64,000 nt of DNA from Malaciobacter pacificus (GCF_004214795.1 NZ_CP035928.1:434001-498000); one strand, 5' to 3'; numbered from the stretch's first letter, positions 8,371 to 18,155 are shown. Numbers and translations: made by a program. The notes: a model not told the origin generated them from the letters alone.

Positions 8371-9270
8371 ATGATAAAAATTATATTAACTTTAATTATA
8401 ACAATTTTTCTTTTTTCTGCTTGTAGCCAAAAGAAGTCAACACTATCTTTTACTCATGATTTAGAAAAAAAAGAGGGTATTTATTCTTTAAAACAAGCAA
8501 AATATATCTCTATTGAGGAATTAGTTAAGGAAATAGAACACTATCCTATAATTTTTGTTGGAGATCATCATAATACTAAAAAGACCCATGATTTTTTTGA
8601 AAGTTTATTAATAGAACTTGATAAAAAGAACTACAAACTACATTTAGCTAATGAGTGGTTTTCTCCAAGCCATGATAAGTTATTAGAGAATTATACTAAT
8701 GATGTTTTTGACTCACAAGAATTAAAAAATAGAAGAAAATGGGAAAAGTTTACAAGTTTTAAATGGGAATATGTAGAACCATTGTATGAAATTGTTAAAA
8801 AAAATAATGGAAAGCTTTATGGTATAAACTTATCAAAAGAAGATAGAAAAAAAATATCATTAAAGAGTTTTGATAAGATGAATAATGAGGAAAAGATATT
8901 TTATGATAGTTTAGATTTAAATGTAAGTGTTCATAGAAATTTTGTGATGCCTTATTTATCTCATTGTTCAAAAATACCACAAAAGACAGATGAAAAATGT
9001 GAAGAAAGAATGTATAGAGTTCAAGTATCTTGGGATACTTACATGGCACAAAATGTAGCTAAAATTTCTAAATTTTCATTAAAATCACCAAAAGATAAAC
9101 TTATAGTTTTTGCAGGTGCTATGCATATTGAACATGATTTAGGGATACCTTTGAGATTCTCAAGGTTTAGTAATCTTCCATTTTTTACAATATCAAATGA
9201 AAAAATTTTAAAAGAAAAAGATATAAAAGTAAAAGCTAGTAAAGCAGATGTGATCTATATTTATGAGTGA
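8371..9270 (+). CDS. ChaN-family haem-binding-type lipoprotein
   Basis: The N-terminus is a lipoprotein signal with lipobox FSAC (Cys about 18), so the mature protein should be lipid-anchored in the envelope. The body matches the ChaN/DUF399 family: FVGDHHNTKKTHDFF near residue 65, EWFSPS near residue 98, and AGAMHIEHDLGIPLRF near the C-terminus. ChaN (Cj0177 in Campylobacter) binds haem and belongs to iron-uptake regulons. The ATG start has AGAGGA upstream. The gene follows the Cys-rich gene closely, and the two probably form an operon. I saw no convincing Fur box. Confidence 0.8.
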   Translation: MIKIILTLIITIFLFSACSQKKSTLSFTHDLEKKEGIYSLKQAKYISIEELVKEIEHYPIIFVGDHHNTKKTHDFFESLLIELDKKNYKLHLANEWFSPSHDKLLENYTNDVFDSQELKNRRKWEKFTSFKWEYVEPLYEIVKKNNGKLYGINLSKEDRKKISLKSFDKMNNEEKIFYDSLDLNVSVHRNFVMPYLSHCSKIPQKTDEKCEERMYRVQVSWDTYMAQNVAKISKFSLKSPKDKLIVFAGAMHIEHDLGIPLRFSRFSNLPFFTISNEKILKEKDIKVKASKADVIYIYE

Positions 9271-9358
9271 TTTCTTAAATATCATATTAATGCTAATTTA
9301 AATACAATGTTGTTTAAAAAATCATATATTAATTTTCTAATAATTATAAAGGAATAAT

Positions 9359-9673
9359 GTGGCAGTTGAAGAAATAGAAGTATTAGTTTTACTTGATGTA
9401 GGCGGACTTCAAGATGAAGAAAAATTACAAAAGTTTTTAAAAAGAAAGAGTTTTAAAGAAGTTGAAGGAGAGAAGCATGTTTATACATCTAGTTCTACAA
9501 CAACTTTAGTTACTACAAAAGCTTTTATTTTAGAAATTTTCAAAGAGGCTTTACAAAAAGCAGGGTTTGAAAATGCAAATTTAGTATTTTTGCTAAATGA
9601 AACACCTTATCCTCCATATTATTATGACAAGGAAACAGGATTCTTTGAAGAAGTAAAAGAAGAAGCTAAATAG
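9359..9673 (+). CDS. Conserved hypothetical protein upstream of mfd
   Basis: This 104-residue protein starts at GTG 9359, with AAAGGA five bases upstream. The overlapping ATG at 9357 hits a stop after six codons and is rejected. The sequence is acidic and mixed alpha/beta in character, with no motif, signal peptide or membrane segment I recognise. Its stop codon shares one base with the GTG start of mfd, which indicates co-translation and perhaps a link to repair or transcription. No function is assigned. Confidence 0.75.
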   Translation: MAVEEIEVLVLLDVGGLQDEEKLQKFLKRKSFKEVEGEKHVYTSSSTTTLVTTKAFILEIFKEALQKAGFENANLVFLLNETPYPPYYYDKETGFFEEVKEEAK

Positions 9674-12660
9674 TGAAAAATATTTTTGAGTATTTAAAAA
9701 ATTTAAAAGCAGATAAAAGACTAAAAGAGTGTCAACTTTTAATTGTAAATGATGACATTCAAGCTCAAATGGCTAGTGATGTAGTCTCTTTTTTAGGATT
9801 TAAACCATTTGTTTTAAGTGATTTTAGGGCAAATTTTGGTGATGATTTATTATCATTTAGTGAAGAATTACAAGAGATTACAAAATCCTTAAATAGCTAC
9901 TATAACTATAAAAAACAAGACAAAATCTTAATCTCACCAATTAGAACTATCTCTTTTCCTTTACCAAAAGAAAAATGTTTTGATAGCTTTGAAATAAATT
10001 TTGCAGATACAATAAATTTAGAAGAGTTCAAATCAAAACTTTACAATTGGGGATACTACTTTGTAGATATTGTTACAAGTGAGGGAGAAGCTTCTATTAG
10101 GGGAGATATTATTGATATTTGCCCACTTGGAAGTGAGTTTGGTTATAGAGTTTCATTATTTGATGATGAAGTTGAAAGTATTAGAAAATTTGATATTGAA
10201 GATCAAAAATCTTTTAAAGAAGAGATTGAAGGGTTTTCTATTTCTCCAGCTTTTCTTGCTCTAGATGAAGCTACATTTGAGCAAATAAATGAACAAATAG
10301 AAACAGTTCAAACTGATGCATTTATTAAAGATATTCACTCACTTGGATTTTGGTATCTAAATGATTTAGGTGAGTATTTACCTCAAAATTTAAGCTCATA
10401 TATCACAAAAGAAGCCCTTGATGAGCTTGAAGAAGTTTATGTATTTGAAGAAAAAAGAATAGACAAAGATAAGTTTTTAACTATTCCTCAAATAATTCAA
10501 AGTAGAAACTACCAAGAAGTAGCCCCAGCTAATATCAAAGAGTTTTTAACTTTCCATTCTGGTAAAAAAGTTACTATTATCTCTAGTAGCGAAGCAAAAG
10601 TTAAAGGCTTTAATTTAGACTTAAATGATAAAGATATTAACTACTTATTTGATAATCAAATCATAAATCTTGTTTCAAACTCTGAAGTAATACTTTCACT
10701 AAATAAAGAGATTAAAAAAAGAAGAAAGAAAAAAGTAAAACTAGTTTTAGATGAACTTCAACTAAACGACTTTGTAGTACATGAGAAGCATGGTATTGGT
10801 CAGTATAAAGGTATTGAACCAGTAACAGTTATGGGAGCTAAAAGAGACTTCGTAATTGTTATGTACGCAGGGGATGATAAGCTTTTAATTCCTGTTGAAA
10901 ATATCGATTTAATTGATAGATATGTAGCTGATGGAAGCTCTTATGCGGTTGTTGATAAGCTTGGTAAAGGAAGCTTTGCTAAGTTAAAAGAGAAAGTAAA
11001 AGATAGATTGTTTGCTATTGCAAATGATATTATTAAAATGGCAGCAGCTAGAGAGTTAGTAAATGGTATAAAAATCAATACAAATAAAAAGACACTTGAA
11101 GATTTTGCTAAAAGTTCAGGCTTTGAATATACAAAAGATCAAAAAAGAAGTGTGCGAGAAATCTTTGATGATTTAAGTAGTGGTAGAGTTATGGACAGAC
11201 TTCTTTCAGGTGATGTTGGTTTTGGAAAAACAGAAGTTGCTATGAATGCAATGTTAGCTGTTGTATTAGATGGTCATCAAACACTTTTTGTATGTCCTAC
11301 TACGCTTCTTGCTTCTCAGCACTTCCAAGGTATTAAAAAAAGATTTGATGAGTTTGGAATAAGAGTTGCTAAACTTGATGGAAAATCAACAACTAAAGAG
11401 AAAAATGAAGTTAAAAAAGCACTTGAAAGTGGAGATATCCAAGTGGTTATTGGAACTCACTCACTTTTAAGTGTTAAAACAAAAGATTTAGCACTTGTTA
11501 TAATTGACGAAGAACATAAGTTTGGTGTAAAACAAAAAGAGAAATTAAAACAATTAAGAGAAGATGTGCATATTTTCTCAATGAGTGCAACTCCAATTCC
11601 AAGAACTCTAAATCTAGCCTTATCAAAACTAAAAGGTATGAGTGCTTTACTAACACCTCCAAGTGAGAGATTAGGGGTTAGAACTTATGTAAAAGAGTAT
11701 AGTGATAAGTTAATTAAAGAGATTATTTTAAGAGAGAAAAGAAGAGGTGGACAGCTTTTTTATGTGCATAATAACATCGCTTCAATTGAAGCTAAAAAAG
11801 CAGATATTCAAGAGATTGTTCCAAATATCAAAATAGAGATTATCCACTCAAAAGTAAAACCAGCAGATGCTGAAAAACTAATTGAAGCCTTTGAAAACAA
11901 AGAGTTTGATATCTTACTTGCAACATCTATTGTTGAATCTGGACTTCACTTACCAAATGCAAACTCAATTATCATCGATGGTGCTGATAGATTTGGTATT
12001 GCAGATTTACACCAATTAAGAGGTAGAGTTGGAAGAAGTAATAAAGAAGGTTTTTGTTACTACGTTGTTGAAGATAAAAAACAAATCACTGATGATGCAA
12101 TCAAAAGACTAGTTGCCCTAGAGTCTAACTCATATTTAGGAAGTGGTACAGCTTTAGCTCACCAAGATTTAGAAATCAGAGGTGGTGGAAATATTATCGG
12201 TGAAGCACAAAGTGGGCATATTAAACAAATTGGATATGGTTTATATCTAAAAATGTTAGAAGATGCACTTGCCTCTTTAAGTGGCGAAACAAAAGAAGAG
12301 AAAAAATCAGTTGATATTAAACTAGCAATTTCTGCATATATTAGTGATGAGTATATCAGTGAAGATAGAGTTAGACTTGAATTATATAGACGTCTTAGTA
12401 AAGCTCATGATAATCAAGAGGTATATGCAATTGAAGAAGAAATGGAAGATAGATTTGGTAAACCAGATATTCCAACTAAACAGTTTATTGAATTAATTTT
12501 AATTAAAATTTTAGCACTTAGTAAAGGTATTCAAACAATTAGTTCATATGAGATGAATATTACTTTTGTAAAAGGTGATGATACAAAAGAGACTATAAAA
12601 TCTCCAAGCAAAGATGATGACGATATTATTGCAACTACAATGAAGTATTTAAGAAGTTAG
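9673..12660 (+). CDS. mfd: Transcription-repair coupling factor Mfd
   Basis: Mfd is a DNA translocase that removes RNA polymerase stalled at lesions and recruits UvrA. At 995 residues it is shorter than the E. coli enzyme, as expected in Campylobacterota. Visible landmarks are the N-terminal UvrB-like domain, the polymerase-interacting segment starting NDFVVHEKHGIGQYKGIE (about 365), the helicase Walker A GDVGFGKTEVA (about 512), the DEEHKFG box (about 611), SMSATPIPRTL, and the C-terminal helicase motifs SIVESGLHLPNAN and QLRGRVGRS. The TRCF domain follows. The start is GTG, overlapping the previous stop by one base. The call is secure. Confidence 0.97.
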   Translation: MKNIFEYLKNLKADKRLKECQLLIVNDDIQAQMASDVVSFLGFKPFVLSDFRANFGDDLLSFSEELQEITKSLNSYYNYKKQDKILISPIRTISFPLPKEKCFDSFEINFADTINLEEFKSKLYNWGYYFVDIVTSEGEASIRGDIIDICPLGSEFGYRVSLFDDEVESIRKFDIEDQKSFKEEIEGFSISPAFLALDEATFEQINEQIETVQTDAFIKDIHSLGFWYLNDLGEYLPQNLSSYITKEALDELEEVYVFEEKRIDKDKFLTIPQIIQSRNYQEVAPANIKEFLTFHSGKKVTIISSSEAKVKGFNLDLNDKDINYLFDNQIINLVSNSEVILSLNKEIKKRRKKKVKLVLDELQLNDFVVHEKHGIGQYKGIEPVTVMGAKRDFVIVMYAGDDKLLIPVENIDLIDRYVADGSSYAVVDKLGKGSFAKLKEKVKDRLFAIANDIIKMAAARELVNGIKINTNKKTLEDFAKSSGFEYTKDQKRSVREIFDDLSSGRVMDRLLSGDVGFGKTEVAMNAMLAVVLDGHQTLFVCPTTLLASQHFQGIKKRFDEFGIRVAKLDGKSTTKEKNEVKKALESGDIQVVIGTHSLLSVKTKDLALVIIDEEHKFGVKQKEKLKQLREDVHIFSMSATPIPRTLNLALSKLKGMSALLTPPSERLGVRTYVKEYSDKLIKEIILREKRRGGQLFYVHNNIASIEAKKADIQEIVPNIKIEIIHSKVKPADAEKLIEAFENKEFDILLATSIVESGLHLPNANSIIIDGADRFGIADLHQLRGRVGRSNKEGFCYYVVEDKKQITDDAIKRLVALESNSYLGSGTALAHQDLEIRGGGNIIGEAQSGHIKQIGYGLYLKMLEDALASLSGETKEEKKSVDIKLAISAYISDEYISEDRVRLELYRRLSKAHDNQEVYAIEEEMEDRFGKPDIPTKQFIELILIKILALSKGIQTISSYEMNITFVKGDDTKETIKSPSKDDDDIIATTMKYLRS

Positions 12661-12673
12661 GGTAATAAGATAA

Positions 12674-14371
12674 CTAATCTTTTATCCTAATTTGATTCCT
12701 TCCACTATTTTTTGCTTCATAAAGTGCTACATCAGCTGCCTTATAAAGCTCTTTAGAGTCTTTTATCTCATTTGCTTTTTTACATACAAGTCCAATAGAT
12801 ACAGTTAAGTAATTTGAAATCTCACTATTCATATTTTCAATTTTTAAGTTTTCAATTTCTTCTTTTATACTACGTGCAAAGTTTAAACAGTTTTCTTTTT
12901 CAACACTTGAAAAAATCAATGCAAACTCTTCTCCTCCGATTCTAAAGGCAAAGTCACTGACTCTTTTTGAACTCTCTTTTAATACATGGGATACTTCTTT
13001 TAGAATTTTATCACCTTTTTGATGTCCATATTCATCGTTATATTTTTTAAAATAGTCAATATCTAGCATTAAAAAAGATATATAGTCATTTCTTCTTTTT
13101 GCTCTATTTAACTCTTCTTCAATTATTGTATTAAAATGCCTTCGGTTGTATAATTGTGTTAATTCATCTGTAATTGATAAATATTCGACTTTTTTCTTAT
13201 TTGTAATATTATGTCTAATTGAAGTATATCCTACAACTTTATCTTCTTGAATTAACGGTTCTATAATAGCTTCAACCCAATAAATCTCACCAGATTTCTT
13301 TTGATTTTTAAACTCTCCTCTCCATGTTTTTTTTGCTTTTATTGTATTCCAAAGTTCTCTGTAGATTTCATCAGGTATATCATCATGTCTAACTAATTTA
13401 TGTGTATTTCCTATTAGTTCTTCTTTTGAGTATCCTGATACTTCACAAAAGGCTTTACTAACTGAAGTTATCTTTCCTTCTAAATTAGTTGTTGAAGAAA
13501 TTATATGTTCATCTAAAATTTTTAAATGATCTTTTAATTTATTTTCAGCCTCAAGTTTTTTTTCTAAAATTTCATTAATATTTTTTGCTAAAGATATAAA
13601 TTCATTAAATGTCAAATTCTCGTATTCTATTTTTTTATTTTTTTTTGAAGCTTTTTTAAACTCTAAAATAAGATTATTGATGTTAAGATTTATATATGTT
13701 GATATTTTTTTTGATAAAAAATATAAACTTAATAATAGTAAAACAAAGACAATACTTACTGATTTTAATTCATTATAAATAATATCTTCATAGATAAAAT
13801 TTTTATTCTCAATCTCTTTTGTAGCATCATCTAAATAAAAACCACTTCCTATAATCCATCCCCACTCTTTGAAAACTTGGATATATGCAATTTTTTCAAA
13901 TAGTTTTTCATTATTTAATTTTTTGAATTTATATTCAATAAAATTATTTTTTTCGTCTTCTAAAATTTTTAATTGAAGATTCATTAACTCATTATTAGGA
14001 TATATAATTGCTGGATTTTGTATTTTACCATCAAAAAGTAATGCTTTTTTATCCAATGTATTAACAAATAGATATCCATTATCACCAAATCTAATAGTTT
14101 TTATCCATTGTAGAATTTCATTTTGTAATTGAGTTAAATCTTGTATATTCGATGTTTTAGTATTTGAATTTCTGTATTTAATATAATTAATAACTCTTTC
14201 TACTTCTCTTTTTACTTCATTTTTCTTTATTTCAGTAACCTCAGTTTTTTTTAATTCTTTCTCTTTTTGGAAACTTGCATTTTGAAATAAAATAGTAAAA
14301 ACGAATGCTAAAATAATACAAATACTTACAATCAAGAAAATTAATTTTGTAAAGAAGTTTGATAATGACAT
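12674..14371 (-). CDS. Membrane diguanylate cyclase with Cache, PAS and GGDEF domains
   Basis: The protein has a transmembrane helix at about residues 8-30, an extracytoplasmic sensor of Cache type (IKTIRFGDNGYLFV and WGWIIGSGFYLDD are typical), a second membrane helix at about 200-218, a short coiled linker, a PAS domain (about 285-400) and a GGDEF domain ending in RIGGEEFALIF. The GGEEF signature is intact, so it should make c-di-GMP in response to a small periplasmic ligand, which cannot be identified from sequence. It is convergent with mfd. No partner gene is adjacent on its strand. Confidence 0.9.
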   Translation of the reverse strand: MSLSNFFTKLIFLIVSICIILAFVFTILFQNASFQKEKELKKTEVTEIKKNEVKREVERVINYIKYRNSNTKTSNIQDLTQLQNEILQWIKTIRFGDNGYLFVNTLDKKALLFDGKIQNPAIIYPNNELMNLQLKILEDEKNNFIEYKFKKLNNEKLFEKIAYIQVFKEWGWIIGSGFYLDDATKEIENKNFIYEDIIYNELKSVSIVFVLLLLSLYFLSKKISTYINLNINNLILEFKKASKKNKKIEYENLTFNEFISLAKNINEILEKKLEAENKLKDHLKILDEHIISSTTNLEGKITSVSKAFCEVSGYSKEELIGNTHKLVRHDDIPDEIYRELWNTIKAKKTWRGEFKNQKKSGEIYWVEAIIEPLIQEDKVVGYTSIRHNITNKKKVEYLSITDELTQLYNRRHFNTIIEEELNRAKRRNDYISFLMLDIDYFKKYNDEYGHQKGDKILKEVSHVLKESSKRVSDFAFRIGGEEFALIFSSVEKENCLNFARSIKEEIENLKIENMNSEISNYLTVSIGLVCKKANEIKDSKELYKAADVALYEAKNSGRNQIRIKD

Positions 14372-14466
14372 AAATTTACTTTTTTATTTTATTATAGCTA
14401 AAAAAAAATTATATATTTGAATTTAAAGTTTAAAATCAGAGAAAAAATCTCCTATTTCGTAAAAGA

Positions 14467-14523
14467 GTTATTAAATTGTTATTTTTGTTAAAAAATCGTT
14501 AATAAAAAATTTAATAATTGTTA
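14467..14523 (+). promoter_or_regulatory. GTTA repeats at helical spacing upstream of the Spy-like gene (putative regulator site)
   Basis: GTTA occurs at 14467, 14478, 14487, 14498 and 14520. Four of the copies fall on an 11-base register, the spacing typical of OmpR/ArsR-type response-regulator sites. A CATAAT-like -10 follows at about 14535. The adjacent genes encode such a regulator, so self-regulation of this operon is a reasonable inference. Confidence 0.4.
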
Positions 14524-14570
14524 AAATCTACATGTCATAATTTCATATATCAAATAAAAAAGGATAAAAA

Positions 14571-15065
14571 ATGAAATTTAAAAACAAAGTATTAACAGGT
14601 CTTTTATTATGTAGTGTTGCTAGTACAACTCTTTTTGCAAATTGTCAAATAAAAGATGGTCAAAAAGATTGTTACAAAAAATCTTGTCAAGTAGATAAAA
14701 AACATCATAAAAAAATGAGAGATATGAAAAATCATAGAGAAGGTCATATTTTTGGACTATTTAAGCAATTAAATTTAACAGATGAACAAAAAGTTGAAAT
14801 CAAAAAAATAATGCTTGAAAGTAAACAAAATCAAAAGAATGCTAGTGATGCATTTACTAAAGATTCATTTGACAAGAAAAAATATATAGAAATTATTAGT
14901 CAAAAAAGAGAGAATATGTTAAAATCTAAAGCAGAAGCTTTAGAAAAATCTTATGCATTATTAACTTCTCAACAAAAAGAACAACTAAAAGTTTTAATGG
15001 ATTTAAAGCAAGAAAAAAAAGAGAGTTTTTTAGATAAAAAAATGGAAAGAATCTCAAATAAATAA
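14571..15065 (+). CDS. Periplasmic Spy/CpxP-like LTXXQ-repeat protein
   Basis: A Sec signal peptide (cleavage near LFA-N, about residue 24) is followed by a short Cys/Lys/His-rich segment (QKDCYKKSCQ, DKKHHKKM) and a mostly helical domain. LNLTDEQK and LLTSQQKEQLK are the two LTXXQ-type motifs that define the CpxP/Spy family of periplasmic chaperone-like stress proteins. In other bacteria these inhibit the cognate sensor or bind misfolded proteins and metal. Here it is the first gene of an operon with a response regulator and sensor kinase, the same logic as cpxP-cpxRA. The ATG has AAAGGA upstream. Confidence 0.8.
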   Translation: MKFKNKVLTGLLLCSVASTTLFANCQIKDGQKDCYKKSCQVDKKHHKKMRDMKNHREGHIFGLFKQLNLTDEQKVEIKKIMLESKQNQKNASDAFTKDSFDKKKYIEIISQKRENMLKSKAEALEKSYALLTSQQKEQLKVLMDLKQEKKESFLDKKMERISNK

Positions 15066-15076
15066 AAGGAAATATT

Positions 15077-15757
15077 TTGATAAAAATTGCAATGGTAGAA
15101 GATGATTTAGAATTAGCAGATGTATTAACTCAATACCTAAAGCAATTTAATATTGAAGTAACAAATTTTGAAGAGCCATTTTTGGCTCTTTCTACTTTAA
15201 AAGTTCAAAAGTTTGATCTTATAATTTTAGATTTAACTCTTCCTGGTATGGATGGGTTAGATGTTTGTAAAGAGATAGTAAAAAACTTTGATATTCCTAT
15301 AATTATTTCAAGTGCGAGAAGTGATTTAACTGATAAAGTTACAGCTTTACAATTAGGTGCTGATGATTACTTACCAAAACCATATGACCCAAGAGAACTT
15401 GAAGTAAGGATTAAAACAATTTTGCGAAGATTTAATCACTCTAATAATAGTAATGAAGAAATTTCAAAAAAGACTTTTGAATTAGATTTTGATAAAAACG
15501 AGATTACAAAAAATGGAAAATATGTTAAACTAACAGCAGCTGAGTTTGAGGTTTTGGGTTTATTAATAAAAAGAGAAGGATTTGTAATCTCTAGAGAAGA
15601 GATTTTTGATAATTCTGATTTACTAAATCAAGATTATGATAGCACGGGTTCTTTAGCCGTTATTATAAATAGAATTAGACATAAAATAGAAGACAATCCA
15701 AGAGAACCACAATTTTTACATACAATTAGAGGAATGGGATATAAATTTACACAATGA
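15077..15757 (+). CDS. OmpR/ArsR-type response regulator
   Basis: This 226-residue protein has a receiver domain with MVEDDLE, phospho-acceptor Asp in ILDLTLPG (about residue 52), SSARSD, and LPKPYDPRE (conserved Lys). A winged-helix DNA-binding domain of OmpR type follows (LTAAEFEVLGLL, and IRGMGYKF at the end). The start is TTG 15077 with AAAAGGA six bases upstream. Its stop overlaps the kinase start as ATGA. The pair resembles ArsRS of Helicobacter and Campylobacter. Together with the Spy-like gene this suggests an envelope or acid/metal stress response. Confidence 0.88.
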   Translation: MIKIAMVEDDLELADVLTQYLKQFNIEVTNFEEPFLALSTLKVQKFDLIILDLTLPGMDGLDVCKEIVKNFDIPIIISSARSDLTDKVTALQLGADDYLPKPYDPRELEVRIKTILRRFNHSNNSNEEISKKTFELDFDKNEITKNGKYVKLTAAEFEVLGLLIKREGFVISREEIFDNSDLLNQDYDSTGSLAVIINRIRHKIEDNPREPQFLHTIRGMGYKFTQ

Positions 15758-17019
15758 ATAGATCATCAATATTTTTTACAATAACAGTTAGTTTTATTAT
15801 TTCACTACTTTTAGTAGTAATTAGTTTTTTTATTCTTATGACACATGGTTATAAAATAAAAGAAATGGCAATTTTTGACAAATATGAATATCCAATAAAA
15901 CTAGTTTTAAAACAGTCTAAGTATGGTTTTGATGAAAAATTTTATAATAAATTTCTTGAAATGAATTATGAATTAATTTTAGATAAAAATAAAGTTAATG
16001 CTATTACTTATAATCCTCAAACTAAAGTTGTTGTAGAGAAAAAGCATCACAAAAAAAATGATTTATTAAGAGTCTTAAAATTAGGAGATAATACTTATAT
16101 TTATATAAAGTCTCAAAGAAGGGCTTGGACATATTTAATAAAAGATAATAACCCTAAAAGTGATAGTATTGAGAATATAAATATATATATTATGTTGGTT
16201 TTTTCAATTATATTTATAACAATTATTTTAGTATATTTAATAACTCTTAGAAAACTAATGCCTCTTAAAATATTAAAAGATAAAGTAAAAACTTTAGGTG
16301 ATGAGAACTTTGATTTTGAGTGTTGCAATAGTAATGGTAAAGATGAAGTTTCGCAACTTGGAATGGAGTTTAAAAAATCAGCTTTAAAACTTAAAAATTT
16401 AAAAGAAGCTAGAAATGTATTTATTAGAAATATTATGCATGAATTGAAAACACCAATCACTAAAGGAAAATTTTTAACTCAATTAGAACAAAGTGAAGAT
16501 AATAATGAAAAATTAAAATCAGTATTTAATAGACTTGAATCTTTAATTAATGAATTTGCTTCAATTGAAGAATTAATATCTTCTACAAAAAATATAGATA
16601 AAAAATTATATTTTTTAAATGATATTTTAGAAAATGCAGTTGATATTTTAATGTTAGAAGAAGATGATGTTATTTATAATCACGAAAATAAAAAAATAAA
16701 TGTTAATTTCAAACTATTTTCAATTGCTGTAAAAAATCTGATTGATAATGCTTTAAAATATTCAGATAATAAAAAAGTTACTGTTAAGACTCAAAATGAA
16801 GATATTATTTTTGAAAATGATGGTAAAAAACTAGAATTTGAATTAGAACAATATTTTGAACCATTTTTTAGCAATGAGGATAAATCAAAAGACTCTTTTG
16901 GCTTAGGTTTATATATAGTTCACAATATTTTAAAAGCAAATGACTACACACTAAAATATGAATATGTTGATGGAATTAACAGATTTATTTGTAAGAAGGA
17001 AATATTATCTACGATATAG
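15754..17019 (+). CDS. ArsS-like membrane sensor histidine kinase
   Basis: The 421-residue protein has a transmembrane helix near residues 8-30, a periplasmic sensor of about 110 residues, a second membrane helix at about 145-165, a HAMP-like linker (RKLMPLKILKDKVKTLG), and a kinase core with H box IMHELKTPITKGKF (phospho-His about residue 229). This H box wording is characteristic of the ArsS family in Campylobacterota. The ATP-binding domain carries NLIDNALKYS and a compressed FGLGLYIV. The G1 box is weak (ENDGKK), as in this family. It overlaps the regulator gene by four bases, and its 3' end overlaps the flavoprotein start. Confidence 0.88.
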   Translation: MNRSSIFFTITVSFIISLLLVVISFFILMTHGYKIKEMAIFDKYEYPIKLVLKQSKYGFDEKFYNKFLEMNYELILDKNKVNAITYNPQTKVVVEKKHHKKNDLLRVLKLGDNTYIYIKSQRRAWTYLIKDNNPKSDSIENINIYIMLVFSIIFITIILVYLITLRKLMPLKILKDKVKTLGDENFDFECCNSNGKDEVSQLGMEFKKSALKLKNLKEARNVFIRNIMHELKTPITKGKFLTQLEQSEDNNEKLKSVFNRLESLINEFASIEELISSTKNIDKKLYFLNDILENAVDILMLEEDDVIYNHENKKINVNFKLFSIAVKNLIDNALKYSDNKKVTVKTQNEDIIFENDGKKLEFELEQYFEPFFSNEDKSKDSFGLGLYIVHNILKANDYTLKYEYVDGINRFICKKEILSTI

Positions 17020-18155
17020 CTATTATAGGTGCTGGAGCGAGCGGGTTAATGCTTGCTTCAAAATTAGATAAAAGAAAATTTAAAAATATTTGTATTATAG
17101 ATGCAAATCCTAAAGTTGGTTCAAAAATCAAAGTTAGTGGTGGTGCTAAATGTAATATTACTAATGAGTTGGTAACATATAAGAACTACCTTGGAGATGA
17201 GAATTTAGTAAAAGAGTTATTAAAAAGATTCTCTAAAGATGATTTATTAGACTTCTTAGCTAAAAATGAAGTTTTTCCAAAAATTAATCCAAAGATTGTA
17301 AAGGGAACATATTTTTGTAAATCTAGTCAAGATGTTATAGATATGTTTTTAAAACTAACTACACATGTAAAAAAGTTTTTAAATACAAAAGTGCTTGATG
17401 TAGATTTTCATAATCACTATAAAATCAAAACAGATAAAAACATAATTGAAGCAAAGAAGGTTGTAGTCTCAAGTGGAGGTTTGTCTTATCCTGTTTTAAA
17501 TGCAAGTTCAATTGCCTATGATATAGCTAAAAAATTTGGTCATACTATAAGTAAACTTGACCCAGCTTTAGTTGGATTTACAGTTCAAAAAGAGCAATTT
17601 TGGTTTAAAAATCTTTCAGGGATTTCTCTTCTTGTTCATACTTTTGTAGATAATAAAAGGTTTGAAGGTTCATTTTTATTTGCACATAAGGGCTGTTCAG
17701 GTCCGGTTACATTAACAACTTCTTTATATTGGAACAAAGGTAAAATAGCAATTGATTTTTTACCTAATAAAAAAATAGAGAGTTTTTTAAGAAGTAATAA
17801 AAAAATTTCAGCTGCTTTTCCTTTTCCAAAAAGATTTACTGAAGAGTTTTTAAAATCAATTGATTTAAAAGATATTGCTGTTAGTCAACTAAGCGAACAA
17901 GAAAAAGAAAAACTTAAAGTTTTGAAATATTATGAGTTTAGTCCAGCTGGTAATTTTGGTTATACAAAAGCAGAAGTTACAAAAGGTGGAATTAGCACAG
18001 ATGAAATAAATCATAAAAGTTTTGAAAGTTTAAAACAAAAAGATTTATATTTTATTGGAGAGTGTTTAGATATAACAGGAGAATTAGGTGGATTTAATTT
18101 TCAAATATATTTTTCTCAAAGTACTGTGTGTGCAGAGTATCTAAATAAGAATTAA
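17007..18155 (+). CDS. BaiN/HI0933-type FAD-dependent oxidoreductase, apparent ATC (or ATT) start
   Basis: The family is recognised by the N-terminal dinucleotide fold YDIAIIGAGASGLMLA, KVSGGAKCNITN, the central VSSGGLSYP, and the C-terminal GGFNFQIYFSQST ending. These flavoproteins have no settled physiological role. The first ATG, at 17049, would remove the GxGxxG motif, and a TAA at 16992-16994 closes the frame upstream. The only codons between are GAA GGA AAT ATT ATC. AAGGA lies at 16996-17000, six bases before ATC 17007 and three before ATT 17004. ATC at 17007 aligns with the usual Met-Tyr-Asp start of the family. The gene overlaps the end of the arsS-like gene. Confidence 0.82.
   Translation: MYDIAIIGAGASGLMLASKLDKRKFKNICIIDANPKVGSKIKVSGGAKCNITNELVTYKNYLGDENLVKELLKRFSKDDLLDFLAKNEVFPKINPKIVKGTYFCKSSQDVIDMFLKLTTHVKKFLNTKVLDVDFHNHYKIKTDKNIIEAKKVVVSSGGLSYPVLNASSIAYDIAKKFGHTISKLDPALVGFTVQKEQFWFKNLSGISLLVHTFVDNKRFEGSFLFAHKGCSGPVTLTTSLYWNKGKIAIDFLPNKKIESFLRSNKKISAAFPFPKRFTEEFLKSIDLKDIAVSQLSEQEKEKLKVLKYYEFSPAGNFGYTKAEVTKGGISTDEINHKSFESLKQKDLYFIGECLDITGELGGFNFQIYFSQSTVCAEYLNKN

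Noticed and set aside
8795-9049. Minus-strand frame inside the ChaN-like gene
   Set aside because: It lies wholly within a well supported gene. Its composition is what the AT-rich complement gives, and no domain is visible.
12655-12690. Terminator between mfd and the GGDEF gene
   Set aside because: The inverted repeat has several mismatches and no clear T run, so it was not listed as a feature.
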